Below, one piece after another: positions 41,871 through 53,521 of a DNA stretch of 64,000 nucleotides. The notes below the pieces were generated by a model. The model did not search any database. It saw only the letters and a list, made by a program, of their open reading frames with translations, and was not told where the DNA came from. This DNA comes from Dictyophora rubrovolvata (lineage: Eukaryota; Basidiomycota; Agaricomycetes; Phallales; Phallaceae). The stretch is taken from the NCBI GenBank assembly GCA_029959195.1, contig CP114120.1:1550001-1614000 (forward strand). The letters are read 5' to 3'. Numbering within the stretch: position 1 is the first letter of the stretch; each line of letters begins with the position of its first letter. Made by a program: the position numbers and the translations under genes.

Positions 41871-43363
41871 ATGGCGATAAAACCCATTAGAGGCTCCGAA
41901 GGTTACGACTTTACTCCACTTCTTACTCACTATGTTTTCCTCTTGACAACTATTCTTGCAATCGTATGTTGGTTCGCTCTCGAGATCGTCCTCACCGTTT
42001 TTCATGCGCTTCCCGTATAGGCTGGATGGTTTACTGCATTCATAAGCCAAATAGCAGCTCAAGGTACTGGCTACGATCTCTTTTCTCCTAATTCCCGTCT
42101 TTAACCGCGTCCACCAGCCGCGACACACCCAAGAGAAAGCCCCCATAGTACTGTTGGAGTTCTATGGTTTGCAATATTGTATGGTTCATAGTGTCCTCAT
42201 CTTTCTATGTCTCAATCTTGTTCCTTAGTTTACAACTCGCTCTCATCCTTGGCGTAATACACACATTAGCTACCGACTCTGTCGCTTTGCATCGTTTCCA
42301 GGTAGGCCATTAACATGCCATCTCCTCTTGGTGCCTAGTGACAAGTGGCAATTTCTAGATATCAATATTCGGGGCCGTCTCCCTTGTATTTGCAGTCACC
42401 GGTGTCAACCAAGGCATTTTCACCAACATAGCTTCTCTGGAAGCCATGGCCGCAGGCTGGCTATTACTCGCAATGGTTGACATTGTCTGGTTAATCTACT
42501 TTACTTCAGAGGAAGGTTCATTAGCTTTGCACATGTTCAATATCACTGGAACCGGAGGACTGACCGGTCCTGGACGTAGTAATTTCCGGTCTGCGCGCCG
42601 TTCGGATTCCCGTCTGAACCCTCAAGGCGTCAGCATGGGCAATGGCGGATACGGAGCTAGCGGGGGCGGCATTGGGAACGGGCTTTACTCATCGCCTTTG
42701 CCGGATATGGGTACCAGTATGAGATATGATACCAAGGAAGGTGATATGGGCATGGTTGGAGGCAGTGCAATGGGTATGGGTAACTCGTACGGCCCCACAG
42801 CCAGAGAGGGTGGCAATAATCCTCCAACCGCTTCTCTCCGAACAAGCGAAGCCGCAGCAAGCGTAACGTCGTCGACGCAGCCCATGAGTGCTCCGCAACC
42901 CGTTGCAGGCGGAGGCGGAGGCGGAGGAGTAGGAGGAGGGGATGCTGTCAATCCTACAACGCCGCTAATGGACCCCACCTCGAATGCAGATGGCGATAAT
43001 GGCTCACACCAGTACCGCGCTAAAGCATTATACAACTGTAAGCCATTGAATTGGACAATCGAGTACTGCTAACGATTTGATCGTGATTTTCTAGACACGG
43101 CCTCGGCTGACGACCCCAATGAGATATCATTTGTCAAAGGCGAGGTTTTGGAGATTTTAGACAAGAGTGGGAAATGGTGGCATGCAAGACGCCCGGATGG
43201 TTCAGCTGGAAGTGAGTTTCTGGGCTCAATTATTGAAAGACGTGATATTGACTAACCTGTTTCGCAAAAAAAACTAAGTCGCACCATCAAGTATGTCTAA
43301 AATACGTAACTTCTGCTGTCTCACTCACTGAAATCGCACCTAGATTATTTGCAACTCATGTAG
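41871..43363 (+). CDS. SHO1: High-osmolarity signalling membrane protein Sho1
   Basis: There are eight exons (41871-41963, 42021-42063, 42118-42178, 42229-42301, 42359-43037, 43095-43211, 43279-43290, 43344-43363), 1098 bases, 365 residues. Four membrane helices lie in the first 140 residues (THYVFLLTTILAIAGWFTAF, VGVLWFAIFLQLALILGVI, FGAVSLVFAVTGVNQGIF, AAGWLLLAMVDIVWLIYF). A Gly/Ser/Met-rich linker follows. The protein ends with an SH3 domain: RAKALYNYTASADDPNEISF, EVLEILDKSGKWWHARRPDG, IAPSNYLQLM-stop. Sho1 recruits Pbs2 through the SH3 domain in the HOG osmostress pathway. Exon 7 is only 12 bases, encoding the APS of the SH3 core. The acceptor of exon 3 could be 18 bases further on. Confidence 0.93.
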
Positions 43364-43831
43364 ATAACCAGATACCCTTATTCATTGGTGATAGTATGTG
43401 TGCTTGGAGGAACCCGATTTCCCATTTTTGTTTTGTCTTTATTATTTTCTTTCTTTTTGTTTTGAAATCGTGGACAGTCTGGCTTTATACGACTGACGAT
43501 TTTCCTTTGTTTTTTTTCTTCTTTGTCAACGTCTGGCATTATGGCATGTATTTGGGTTAGTCGGCTATGGGGAGGTTGGATGCCGTGGAAGGAAGAGCGC
43601 CTTTCCATCCCACAAAATTTTTGCCATAATTGTACGATTAAATCGTTTCTTCGTCCCCCTTAATTAGCATATTCTCAATTGCCAATTGAGTCATAATGAA
43701 AATGACAAACATCATCAACTGACAACGATTGAAACTCAGCCAAAACACAACTTTATACGTGCCACTTCATTCAATCAAAACGCTCAGTAAATTATAAGTA
43801 TATATACATACCCATATACCCACGTACACCC
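43364..43831. other. Intergenic, SHO1 to next membrane-protein gene
   Basis: T-rich 3' flank of SHO1 and the upstream region of the next gene. No coding exon was accepted. Confidence 0.5.
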
Positions 43832-45686
43832 ATGCCACACTCTTTGTCATTTCTGCGAAACAGGGGCAAACGAAACAGTACTTCATTAACACCATCGCCA
43901 GGCAGTGGTCCAGATTCTGCTGTCGGTATGACGTCCGCCACGCAGCTCGTGCGTGACGACAACGATGACGACGCGGCGAGAATAGAAACGACCCATGCCA
44001 GTCACAGCCAACCATCAAGTCCTGTTTCAAGTCCTGAATATGAATATGAATATGAAGAGGAAGCTGAGGATGAAGTCGAGGACCCAACACTCTACTATAC
44101 CAAACGCTCCGGCGAGTCTTTTGATGCCAGAACTCCAAGGCCACGTCGACATAGCGCTACAAGCTCAAAATTGGGCGGCCCTGCGGAACATGTTACCAGC
44201 AGCAAGTCAACGCATGACAATACCCTGGATATTCCTCTAGCTGTGGCTATAATTCCTCCTCTCGGAACACTTCTCATCGGAGGGAACTTTGCATATGATT
44301 TTTTGTTGCTTCTCTTGATGTTTTTTTACTTGCATCAGGTAAAGAGTTCTTCTTTCATCACCCTCGTTGTTTTATTCCATTCCCACTTTTCTTTTTCGAA
44401 GTAAAGATGTGATGTCGTGATTATCATTAAAATGTTCGTTTCGATCGTGGGGTTGATCGAAAGGGAAGCATGATTATCTCGAATCGAGCTCCCTGATGAA
44501 CTGTGTGGTCTTAAACAATTTTCCAATGCCCTAGTTTCATTTAATAACCCCGAAGCTGACTCATGCTGATGACACTCATTTTCAGCTAATCAAACGTGCG
44601 TTATCGTAACTTGGGCTCACAAGAATACCATGACTTTTATCTGATAACGTCCCAGTGCCTTGGGAACTTTATCTTGCTTCTAGACCGCGGCGCGTGGCTC
44701 GTAAAGTTGTGGGACCAGGCTCATCTTCCCTCACCTCCGAGTTTGCACATGACATAAATATTCCTCCACACCTTTATGATTTTTATACTCTTGCTGAATC
44801 GGAACTAAAAACAGCGGAATTTGTCTATCTCGGTCTCTCTGTTCTTTCGCCGCTCATAGGCGCTGCTTTACTACGCTACGTTTGTACGGCTCTTGCTGGG
44901 AGGGACTACATATCATGGTTCAGTACCGGCGTATTTGTGCTTGTTGCTGGAATAAGACCCTGGGGCCATTTGACACGGCGTCTTAGGGAAAGGACGGATG
45001 AACTGCAAGAGACGGTTGCGCAAGTTCGAGAGTACGGTACGTCGATCAGGGATGGGCAGGAGAGTATGTTGAGTAGAATCGAGGTACTGGAGGATGCGAT
45101 TACGAGATCGAAAGAAGCGATGGAGGAATTAAAGCGTAAAGTGGATACGTCGTCGCATACTGTCGATCCCGCATTTGCCATGCTCGCGTCTGATGTTAAA
45201 CATCAGCTTTTGACGATAAATGAGCGTGTTGAAGTGCTGGAGAATATTGTTCGGGACGGTTCAACCGACGCTGATGGTAAAAGCGTTAGGAATAGGGAGA
45301 AGATCGTGGGTCCACGACGATTGAGCTTGTCTTCTAAATTCGAAGATGAGGATCGTGGGTCAAGATTTGGGGAGTTGGGACGAAGGAGGTCGGGAAGTCA
45401 TGATCACAGAGCGGACAGGACATCCTGGCGATCCAAATCAATGCAACCCAAACCCAGAGATCAACACCGTTCAGCAGAGTCGGTGTCGACAACACTAATA
45501 CCCCCCGCATTTTTCTCGCCTACAGCTCCTTCGCGCTATGATAATTATCTCTCACCGTCGCATTGGTTAAAACTCGTAACCGAATTTGTGGTAGAGGCTA
45601 TTTTGAACTTGGTGGCTCTTTGCTTTGGAGCCGGAAGGCGATGGGTATTGGCATTTGGTGTATTTGTGAAGAGGAGCTTTGCGTAA
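43832..45686 (+). CDS. Hypothetical membrane protein with a coiled coil, includes a 10-base exon
   Basis: There are three exons: 43832-44338, a 10-base exon 44586-44595, and 44656-45686, 515 residues in all. The disordered acidic N-terminus contains a (GAATAT)n tract coding Glu-Tyr pairs near 44034-44055. There are four hydrophobic stretches: LAVAIIPPLGTLLIGG, YDFLLLLLMFFYLHQ running into LIKLPWELYLA, FVYLGLSVLSPLIGAALLRY, and ISWFSTGVFVLVAGIRPWG. A coiled coil follows (LRERTDELQETVAQVREYG, MLSRIEVLEDAITRSKEAME, LLTINERVEVLENIV). A final hydrophobic helix lies near the C-terminus (FVVEAILNLVALCFGAGRRW). I believe similar proteins occur across Agaricomycetes but know no function. The middle exon is supported because it alone restores the frame between two long exons. 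Confidence 0.75.
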
Positions 45687-47712
45687 GGTGCTTACGCGCC
45701 AGAGTCTCATGGGCTCTCAAAAGTACTTTCGATCCTCAGTACACGTAGATGTGTTTACCGATATTTTGACGAGGGTCATTTGATCGCGCGAAGTCAATGA
45801 TCTTGGATGGTATATCGGTTACTCGATATTATGCCAGGAGAACCAGAAAGAAGATTCTCAAAGTGCCTGAACAACAACACATCAGTACATTACGCCCATA
45901 CCGATAACAGGACCCGCAGGTGAGTCCAGGCGTCTTGAAGTGCTGTCCTAAAATTCATGGCATTACCGTCGGCGTTATTCTCACTTTGAGTCATTTAGTC
46001 ATTTCTTCAAAACATTTGTAAGCGCCTCAAGTAGCTTACGGAGTTGCATGGTCTATTCTTGTGTCTGAAGAGGTAATTATAGACTTTGGAATATAAATAT
46101 TCATCCCCCCTGGCGTCAGATACTACGACTTCCAATCCCCTTGACCTTAAACTTGTCTGCTCATTGTTGGATACAGTATCCAAATCAATGGCTCGGGCGC
46201 TTTAACTTGGCGCTCAGGCGCCGTGTGGTCGGACTGCCGGAGCGAGACCCGAGTTCCCCAATGCGGCTAATCACTTGTACCGCCACTGTCGAAGAACCGC
46301 TGGCAATGGATCGCAAATGGATCGATGTCGTGAGGGTTTCGGGATATATTTGAACCCACGGGCAAAAAAACCCTATCACATTCTACCACAAGTAAATGAG
46401 GTTGGCTATGTAGTATGTAAACATTTCATTTTCTCTGTTCGTGCGGAGCTCCACGGTGTCCGCCTAAGTATATATTGCACAGAACGTAATTATTTATATA
46501 CCAGAGCGCCTCCTCTGTTTCGGTAGTTTTTCCCTCTTGTTGTTATCATGATTGTTATTTCGTACATGAGGGCTATCATGAAGGGATCTTTATCATAATA
46601 ATAATAACCACCCCGTCAATGGCTGATAAAACTAGTAGCACTATCAGGTGAATACTACCAATGTCAGATGTCATGCACACGACGAGGAATACGGGCGCAT
46701 GATTGATGATACATATCATATATGTAGTGCCGGAGCCCACCACAAATGTATGATTATATATATCCATCGGGGGGAAAACGCTCGCAAGGTTCCATGGTGA
46801 AATTTTTTTAGCTTCGAGACTCGGCCAGCATACAGATCAGTGATTGAATTTGATGTCTGTGTCTTTTTTTTTTTTTTTCAGTCATTCTATAAATTCTCCA
46901 CCTCGATTCCATTGCTTTGGGATGGGCTGCAACCGCCTAGCGTACTATACATATTAGCATACATGAGGCGTTTCATAATCTATTAATAGGTTTCATTGTC
47001 CTGTCCTGCAAGCTGAGCGTGCGCCCAAATCGAGCTAAAAGTAGATCCGTTAGCTCCGGATATTTCCCGTCGGCGTCACCTTCGGGGAAGCAATGCTGCG
47101 AGCGTTGAAGCGAGAAACACCGAGAAGCACCAATTAGAATGCTTGAAGGAATTACTAAACCGGCAGTTGGCTGGATGAAATGAACATTAGGGAACGCTGT
47201 TCTCTCTTTCTTTGTTTCTGTTTTTAGAGACGGGTTAGTTTGCCGGGCGACGAATGATATGAAATGTCTGGTGAAAATTTTAGTAAATTTGATAGATTGA
47301 TGTTGATATTTTGACATAGAGTACATACAGGAGGGTTATTTATATGCTAGGTTTTAAATAAACATTGTTGGCGGCAGATTACGGACAATTCCCGGGATTT
47401 GAAGGGAATACTAGTACTAGTACTATAGTGCCAACACGACATGACACAGTGCCATGAAAACTGAAACCTCGAGCTTGAGCCTACAAATTTGAAACTTCAT
47501 ATATATCGTAGTGCGAGCCTTGAAGTAGTCATGATGAAGATTAGTCACGTTATGTAATAGGCGCTGAACCGGTGGTGGATAGGGGATTTTCAATGGGTAC
47601 AAAAATAGATGCAGGTTACAGAGCTCTGTGTCTAAAAATAGCTTGTGTGTGCATATGTGTGTATCGTGTGTATGTGTGCCGGTATCCTGGGATACCTCCA
47701 TCCATTATCCTT
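45687..47712. other. Intergenic, 2 kb, no supported gene
   Basis: The largest stretch without a gene in this half of the window. It has a 15-base T run, an ATA/AAT tract (46595-46607), a tandem ACTAGT patch (47411-47425) and a GC-richer island (46190-46330). I looked for tRNA and 5S features in that island and found none. Minus-strand frames at 46973-47326 and 47423-47701 show no domain. Confidence 0.5.
46864..46878. repeat. T homopolymer, 15 bases
   Basis: An uninterrupted run of T followed by CAG. It resembles a polypyrimidine tract plus splice acceptor, but no exon follows. Confidence 0.8.
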
Positions 47713-50089
47713 ATGCCTCTTCTCCTCCCACCTGCATCTTCTCCAACGCCCTCTCCCGCTATTCTCAACTTTCTCGCTCAACTATCTCCTCATTTACCGC
47801 CAGATTCCCCTCCAGCACCTGTCTTTCTGTGTCCTTCTTGTGAGCAGCCAGAACTATCCAGTGCTCGTCGTCGTCGCAGGCAACTTCCAACTCCTTCGTC
47901 TCCCAATCCTTCCGTAACACCGCTAGAACAACAACAACCACAATCACAGCAACCATCACAGTATTCTCCTCAACATTCCCACCATCTTCACCGCTCCAAA
48001 ACGTCATACAACCAATACGACAGCTCTCTCATCGCTTCTGTTCCTCCCAAGTTCGTCCAGTCATCCGACGGCTTTTGGTATCTAGCATCATCCTGGGCCT
48101 TTCACGGACAAACCAGCCAGGTCTGTCAAGCTATCCTCTCTTCTTATTTTCTATGTACACGTCTAAATATTCTGTTTTCTCTAGCCCAACCTGCTGTCTA
48201 CTCCTATATCAACATCATCCCCGCCTCCACCGTCTACTTTTCCGTCTTCTCCCAATAATGTAGTCAGCACTATTCAGCCCACACATACCAGCAACTCTGA
48301 CTCTGGCGATGACGATGCCGACGATGCCGCCGATTTCACTTCTCCTACAGATTACACTACCTCTGTAGAATCCATTGTCGCGTCCGACTATGACGCTATC
48401 AAAGATTCTCTTCCGACAGGCTGGACACGTCCTCCCGTGCGCACAAAATTTTACGACACTGCAGTCATTATCGTCGTCTCTCTCATTCTTGCTATTTCTC
48501 TTTCCCTAATTATTGCTGCTTGCGTATTGGGTCATAAGACAAAGTCTGGCTCCCGCCGTCAATCCTTCCGAAAAATCCTCAACGAGGCAAAGTCTCGCGC
48601 TAATGCCCAAAAGAGTCTCTCAAGAGCATCTTCTCCCTCTGGCGACCTGGCGGTCGACACCGAGAACGGTGATCCAGAATTAGAAATTATCTCTGATTCG
48701 GAGAGGGCGGAGAAGATCTTGAAGAATTTTAAGAGAAAGGAAAAGCTGTGGGATAAGTGGAGGAGTAAAGGTGGCAAGTTGTCGGATTTCAGTCTTAGGC
48801 GAAGGAAAAAGAAAGCAACCATCCTTAATAATTCTACCACAAGAACAACTTCAGCGTTGATAACGCAATCCATTCCAGCTGCTGAACCTGCTACTCCAAT
48901 ACACCTTGTGCACGTTTCTCCTACGACGCCTCCCCCGTCAACCTTGACCCTACCAGCTGCCATTACATCAACGCCATCTGGACAGTCTCCCAGCCTATCG
49001 GTACCTCGTCCAGGCAGTCCCGCACTAAATATATCCAGTTTGTCGTTACAAGCAACCTCAACGTCGATAGCCGAGGATGACAACGATTTATTAACTACAC
49101 CTGCGCGGGCAAACTCACGTCGGCATCCCCCGGCTTATCGACATGATGCCACCGTTGTTATCGCTGAAAGCGGCCAAAAGGGAGCGTTGTTGTCGGAGAT
49201 CGAACGAAGCGAGAGTCTTGAGCTAGTCGATACCGAATTTGACGAGGATCCAGAGACACATCCCGAATATTCACCAGTGCTACTATTACCATCCACCGTT
49301 GATCTACCACATCGTGCTCACGTTGCTACTGATGATAAGGCTCTTTTGGAGATGATGAGGAGAGGCGCTAGTGAGCCAAATGACGCTCAAGTCTTGACAT
49401 CATCAGTGGTAAATGTGATGCCTGAACCCTCCGATCCCGTTCTCCCGAATGCGCCTGTTTGGGTTGACGAATCATTAGAGCATTTCGAAAGTCTCGAAGA
49501 TAGTTCAGAACGAGATAGCCACGTGAAATCATTACCGTCGGGTAGTAAACTTCGACTACCTCCGTTACCTTCACCCGATCTTCATCGACGCTTGGAGAGA
49601 CATTACAATGTTGATGTTCTGTTACCACCCACTGAATCATCGACGCAAGCAAACTTAGTACTACGATCCCCCTCGTTACACGGCTCGGAGCCTCCATTAC
49701 CGGATTCGGGTTTAAATTTATCACCATCTCTTCGACCTTCCGCGCCTCCAGAAGACGACGATGACCACGAATGGGACAGTTCGGGTTTCTCGAATCATCT
49801 ACGACCTTCAGCACCGCCGTTGCTCTCCGATTTGGAAAGGGCTTATACTGAAGGGGAAGATGATTCGGCATTGCATAATGATGATGGACGACGATCGCGA
49901 TGGGATCGTGAAGCGGATTTGGAAACATCCTTGGCACGCACGAGATCCACGCCGGGTACAGCTACCTCTGTCACAATATCACTTTCGAGTTCTCGGCCGC
50001 AGCGGAGGAGATCGCTTTCGGCTTCGTCGCTTGATAATGGTTCTTCTAATCCGACCAAACGTTTATCGTTACCACGCTACGAACCGTAG
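47713..50089 (+). CDS. Single-pass membrane protein with PPxY and two PSAP motifs, possible Rsp5/ESCRT adaptor
   Basis: There are two exons (47713-48120, 48185-50089), 770 residues. The N-terminal 225 residues are Pro/Ser/Gln-rich with a CPSC pair. One membrane helix follows at about residues 227-252 (TAVIIVVSLILAISLSLIIA). A long, mostly disordered cytosolic tail comes next. The tail has a basic patch (KILKNFKRKEKLWDKWRSKG), a PPAY motif (PPxY, the ligand of Rsp5/NEDD4 WW domains) at 49127-49138, and two RPSAPP motifs at 49736-49750 and 49805-49819. PSAP binds the UEV domain of Vps23/TSG101. The combination suggests cargo ubiquitination and multivesicular-body sorting, but that is inference from short motifs. 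The start at 47713 is the first ATG in the main frame after a low-complexity upstream stretch. An ATG further upstream is possible. Confidence 0.75.
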
Positions 50090-50478
50090 CAGCCCTTATT
50101 GTTTATTATATCATTTACATCTCTCTCCATCATTATCTTATCGACACTATCTACGACTTCGGGACACCTTTATTGTACCCCACTGAGTCTCTGTCTTCTC
50201 CTTCCCACACTCAAAACCTCCTTAACCGGCAATTATATCAAATTTTTCTCCTATTGGAAAAAGCGCTCTTTCTCGATCTGCATTCCACCTGCATCCCGTT
50301 TCTGTTTTTCGCTTTCTTTTTTTTTTTTTAATTTGATTACTCGACCCCGAACGCTGCTGTGCCTGCTTGTACCGTGTAAAATCCTCAAGTAATTACCTCG
50401 GAAAGTATTAGTACTCGTTTATCATTATTCGTTGGAACGGTGGGGGGCGTTCTCAAAGACCTTGTCCTTTGTTCTAGT
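50090..50478. other. Intergenic, T-rich 3' flank
   Basis: About 390 bases with pyrimidine-rich tracts. No coding exon. Confidence 0.5.
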
Positions 50479-50784
50479 ATGTCTGTTGCACGTTTGGCTT
50501 CTAGCTATTTGCTGTCGGCCCACGTGAGTATCTTTGCTATCACCCTTGTAAACGCTTAGGATTTTGAAAATAATTCAGAGACCAGTTGAGAAAGACCCTA
50601 GGTGGTGGAAAGAACACCAATCAATGGCGAGAATAATGCCGCAGCTGTTGTTAGAGCCTTTTGCCACATTGACGTTCAAGGTATCTCAGACTTCAGGTGT
50701 TATGTTGTTATATTGTTTTTGATATAGCCTTTGTTGCCCGTTCAATCTATTCACAGTATCAACGAGCGTGCAGGCAATTGTTAA
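50479..50784 (+). CDS. Small 67-residue protein, unknown
   Basis: There are three short exons (50479-50523, 50579-50680, 50728-50784) with good GT..AG introns of 55 and 47 bases. They encode 67 resid­ues starting MSVARLASSYLLSAHRP, then VEKDPRWWKEHQSMARIMPQ, LLLEPFATLTFKPLL and ending ERAGNC-stop. The basic, hydroxylated N-terminus could be a mitochondrial targeting sequence, and the size suits a small inner-membrane complex subunit. I cannot name the family. The evidence is splice-site consistency and the non-random composition of exon 2. Confidence 0.45.
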
Positions 50785-52486
50785 TAGTATATATACCTGT
50801 TGTTCCAATTCGTAGCATAGATATAAAAGCAAAGAAGCCGCCAAGAAAAAAACCAGCAAGGTACAGGCGACCCAAGGCCTAAAATAAGAGAACGAGCGTG
50901 TACGTACGTACCTTACAAGTCCAAGCTATATAATTGCTTGGCGTGCTTGACGGAAATCTTATCCATAATGTACGAACGTTAGAGAGACAGGTACTGGAAA
51001 GAAATAAGGAGATTTGAGTGGAGTATCCTCCGTGCGAAGGCAACGTTCCTATATCTCAGCGGGGGTGATAACCAGCAGTTGTCGGTACTGAGTCAAGAGT
51101 GAAAGGTCGGTTGTGAAAGAGGGAGGCCAACCAGTTGCGAGACTATAAAAGAGAGACCGAGAGAGATACGAATACCATATACTGATAGTCTCGATTGGCG
51201 AGGCGAGAAACAAGGAACCATGTCGACCTTTAAAAGGCGAGGGGTTGAACGAGACAGGCGGAGTGGGACAGGTTCGATTGGTGTCAAGAAGAGTCTTCAG
51301 CAACCAGAGGTTTAATATCATTCGAACTCGAGAACGAAAAGAAGTGTTCGTAGTGGGAACGTATTTACTTGGTCTGGCTGCAATCACGGTTGAGATCGGA
51401 TACAGAACATGAGCGGTAGCTTGGCAGTGCATCCAGATTAGGACAAGAAGTGTCGGTTCTTGATGAAAAGCCCGAACCCCACCCACGTCGGGTAACTGGT
51501 TTGAGGGGGAAAAGTTGTCACTGGGACAGTGGGAGAGCATGGTGAGGGGGGGGGGGAAAGCAACCAGGTTGTGGGGGAAAAACGCAAAGAGGATGACCCC
51601 GTACGAAGCAAAACCTCGGCCTTTTATAAGCAAATTTGATATCGGGGGAAACCATGAGCTATAAGTGAAATCATTGATGATATAGGAACCCCTCTTTAAG
51701 CCTTTTTTTTCTCACCGTCGACTGCCAAGAGCATTATTATTTTTGGTCTGTTTCCTCTAAATTAACTGGTAGGTGAAGAGGAGTTTAGGTTTGATTAATC
51801 TGTGTCTCCCTCGAGGTTAGAATTCAGTAGCTTCCTTAGCCTACCAAACATACGCCATACCAGAGAGCTCTAAAAGTGCTGTCTTAATGTTGGTTTCTCG
51901 TTCTGCGGCTTTCAGTGTGTGGGGTTGATATGAACAGCCTAAGTCGAGCTCGGCGTCATACTTCCGTCGGCGAGCAATTCGTGCCGAGCTGCTTTCCGCA
52001 GCCCAGAAGGCCAACCCTCCGTTTCTCCATCAATATCGGCATTTTTCGGCATCGACAAGGACTTGGCTTACACCTTTGCCAAGGCCACAGTCTCCGCCCA
52101 CCGGACTGTCCCGTGCTCGAAGAATAGTTAATTTCTCAAGCGTACATTCGAAGTGTGCTTGGCTGGCAATACACATGATTCTTATAGATTCGTTTTGCCA
52201 TGCCTGAGACTAATTGCTTCTTTTTACTAGCTCAATCTCCGCATGTTTGGCGTTTGCATGACGTTGTTCACCTCCAAGTTTGCCACCAGCGAGATTACAT
52301 AACTAATCTTCTGTTTCCATTTTATCCATACAGGCCTAGCATCAAGAAGTTTTACATACTGTATGTAGCTGCGCGTTATTAAGTAACTACATTACAAGCT
52401 ACAAAAGGCATCGAATGATTCCAGTCAGTCTTGGCGTTATTCCTTTGCCTATAATTTAAAAATTTAAGCCGCTCCACCATTGAATC
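50785..52486. other. Intergenic, 1.7 kb, no confident gene
   Basis: Contains a 195-codon minus-strand frame (51049-51633) and a plus-strand stretch (51880-52160) with a presequence-like reading. Neither has a recognisable domain or coherent exon structure. An 11-base G run lies inside. Confidence 0.4.
51546..51556. repeat. G homopolymer, 11 bases
   Basis: An uninterrupted G run within a purine-rich stretch (51530-51590). Confidence 0.75.
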
Positions 52487-53521
52487 CTATTTGGTCACCT
52501 TCATATGACTAAAAACGACTTTTTGGAATGTATCTGTGTCGTTGGCGCGAGGAAAAGGCGTGTTGGCTGGGGCGGGGCTAATAGTGATCGCAAATGTATA
52601 GTCAGGTAAATTTTCGGCTTTTTTTCAAAATAACTTACACTCCTAAGAAGTTTACCAACGGTTCCCAGCCTTGTTGAACTTCAAAGACGAGTAGTTGATC
52701 GTGTGGAATGAGTCTTTTGACGCGGTCATTGTGTCGGTGGAACTCTTCTTGTGTATGGGTATAAATTCTGCCTTGATGGTATTTCTCTGAGATGGCGGAG
52801 TGTCATATTCTTATACACCTCCGGGGACCTGAAATGTTTGTGCAGTAACTACCAACCTTGTAAGTATTTTTTGTTCCACTGCAACAATGAATTTTGAAGG
52901 TGGGTGCGCTCCGACTCAGGAATAGCTTCCATACTCTCCATCAATTTCAAAATCGTGCTTTTCATGCTCTTCTCGAATGATACCGGATCACGCGTAGTCT
53001 TGGATTTCAAAAAATTGTTCAACATCAGTTTTTATCGCAAGCTCCTCAATACTAACCAAGATATATTTTGCGTTAGGATATGCGGCGTATAGTTCCTCGG
53101 GATACATGATTGGAGGGGTATCAAGAACGGACGTATAGCCTCGCAGAATGTCATCTAAATCAGCTGGAGTGCTTCCGCCTGTGAACGAGGGAGGGTTTTG
53201 ATTTGAGAGACCTTTCTTTCCATGCCAGATTTGATGAATGACGTACCATCTCCAATTCGGGACCAAGCTGGGAAATCCTTTCCCTCGTTGCTGAGAACTT
53301 CGAACATATGGTAGGCCGGTCCAAATCCAAGCACCGTCAAGGCTTCCTTGAGGCTTGCGGTCTTGATACAAGTTACAACTTTTGGTTAATCTGAGGTAAA
53401 CTGTAAGACTTACTCCTGTTCGACCTAAACCTAAACAGATGACCTTGACCTGAGCGGGGTTGGGTCGAGCCTCAGTAGGTTCAATAATGGGTATTTCGGG
53501 CGCTGATGTGCTAGGTGACAT
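52487..53521 (-). CDS. Sulfotransferase-fold P-loop protein, fungal Sulfotransfer_4 type
   Basis: I read six exons. The protein starts MSPSTSAPEIPIIEP and has VKVICLGLGRTGTASLKEAL, the phosphosulfate-binding loop of this family. GFGPAYHMFEVLSNEGKDFP, DDILRGYTSVLDTPPIMYPE, LYAAYPNAKYIL and TTRDPVSFEKSM, the second cofactor-binding motif, follow. It then has RVKRLIPHDQLLVFEVQQGW and LGVPAPANTPFPRANDTDTF, ending VVFSHMKVTK-stop. The block WEPLVNFLGVP...FPR-N is characteristic of this fungal group. These proteins are often expanded in basidiomycetes; substrates are mostly unknown, and sulfate transfer is assumed from the fold. The gene stands alone with no obvious metabolic cluster. Confidence 0.88.

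Noticed and set aside
46180-46370. GC-richer island considered as a tRNA or other structured RNA
   Set aside because: No T-arm consensus, no plausible acceptor stem pairing, and no box A/box B spacing was found.
46864-46881. T run followed by CAG read as a splice acceptor
   Set aside because: No coding exon follows and no donor with a matching frame lies upstream.
46973-47326. 117-codon minus-strand frame
   Set aside because: Composition is mixed but no domain, splice consistency or conserved motif was recognised.
51049-51633. 195-codon minus-strand frame
   Set aside because: Long for chance but lies in a purine-biased stretch that suppresses stops on the opposite strand; no domain and an odd composition.
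51880-52160. Presequence-like plus-strand reading (QYRHFSASTRTWL)
   Set aside because: Would need a 27-base intron and leads to no recognisable mature protein.
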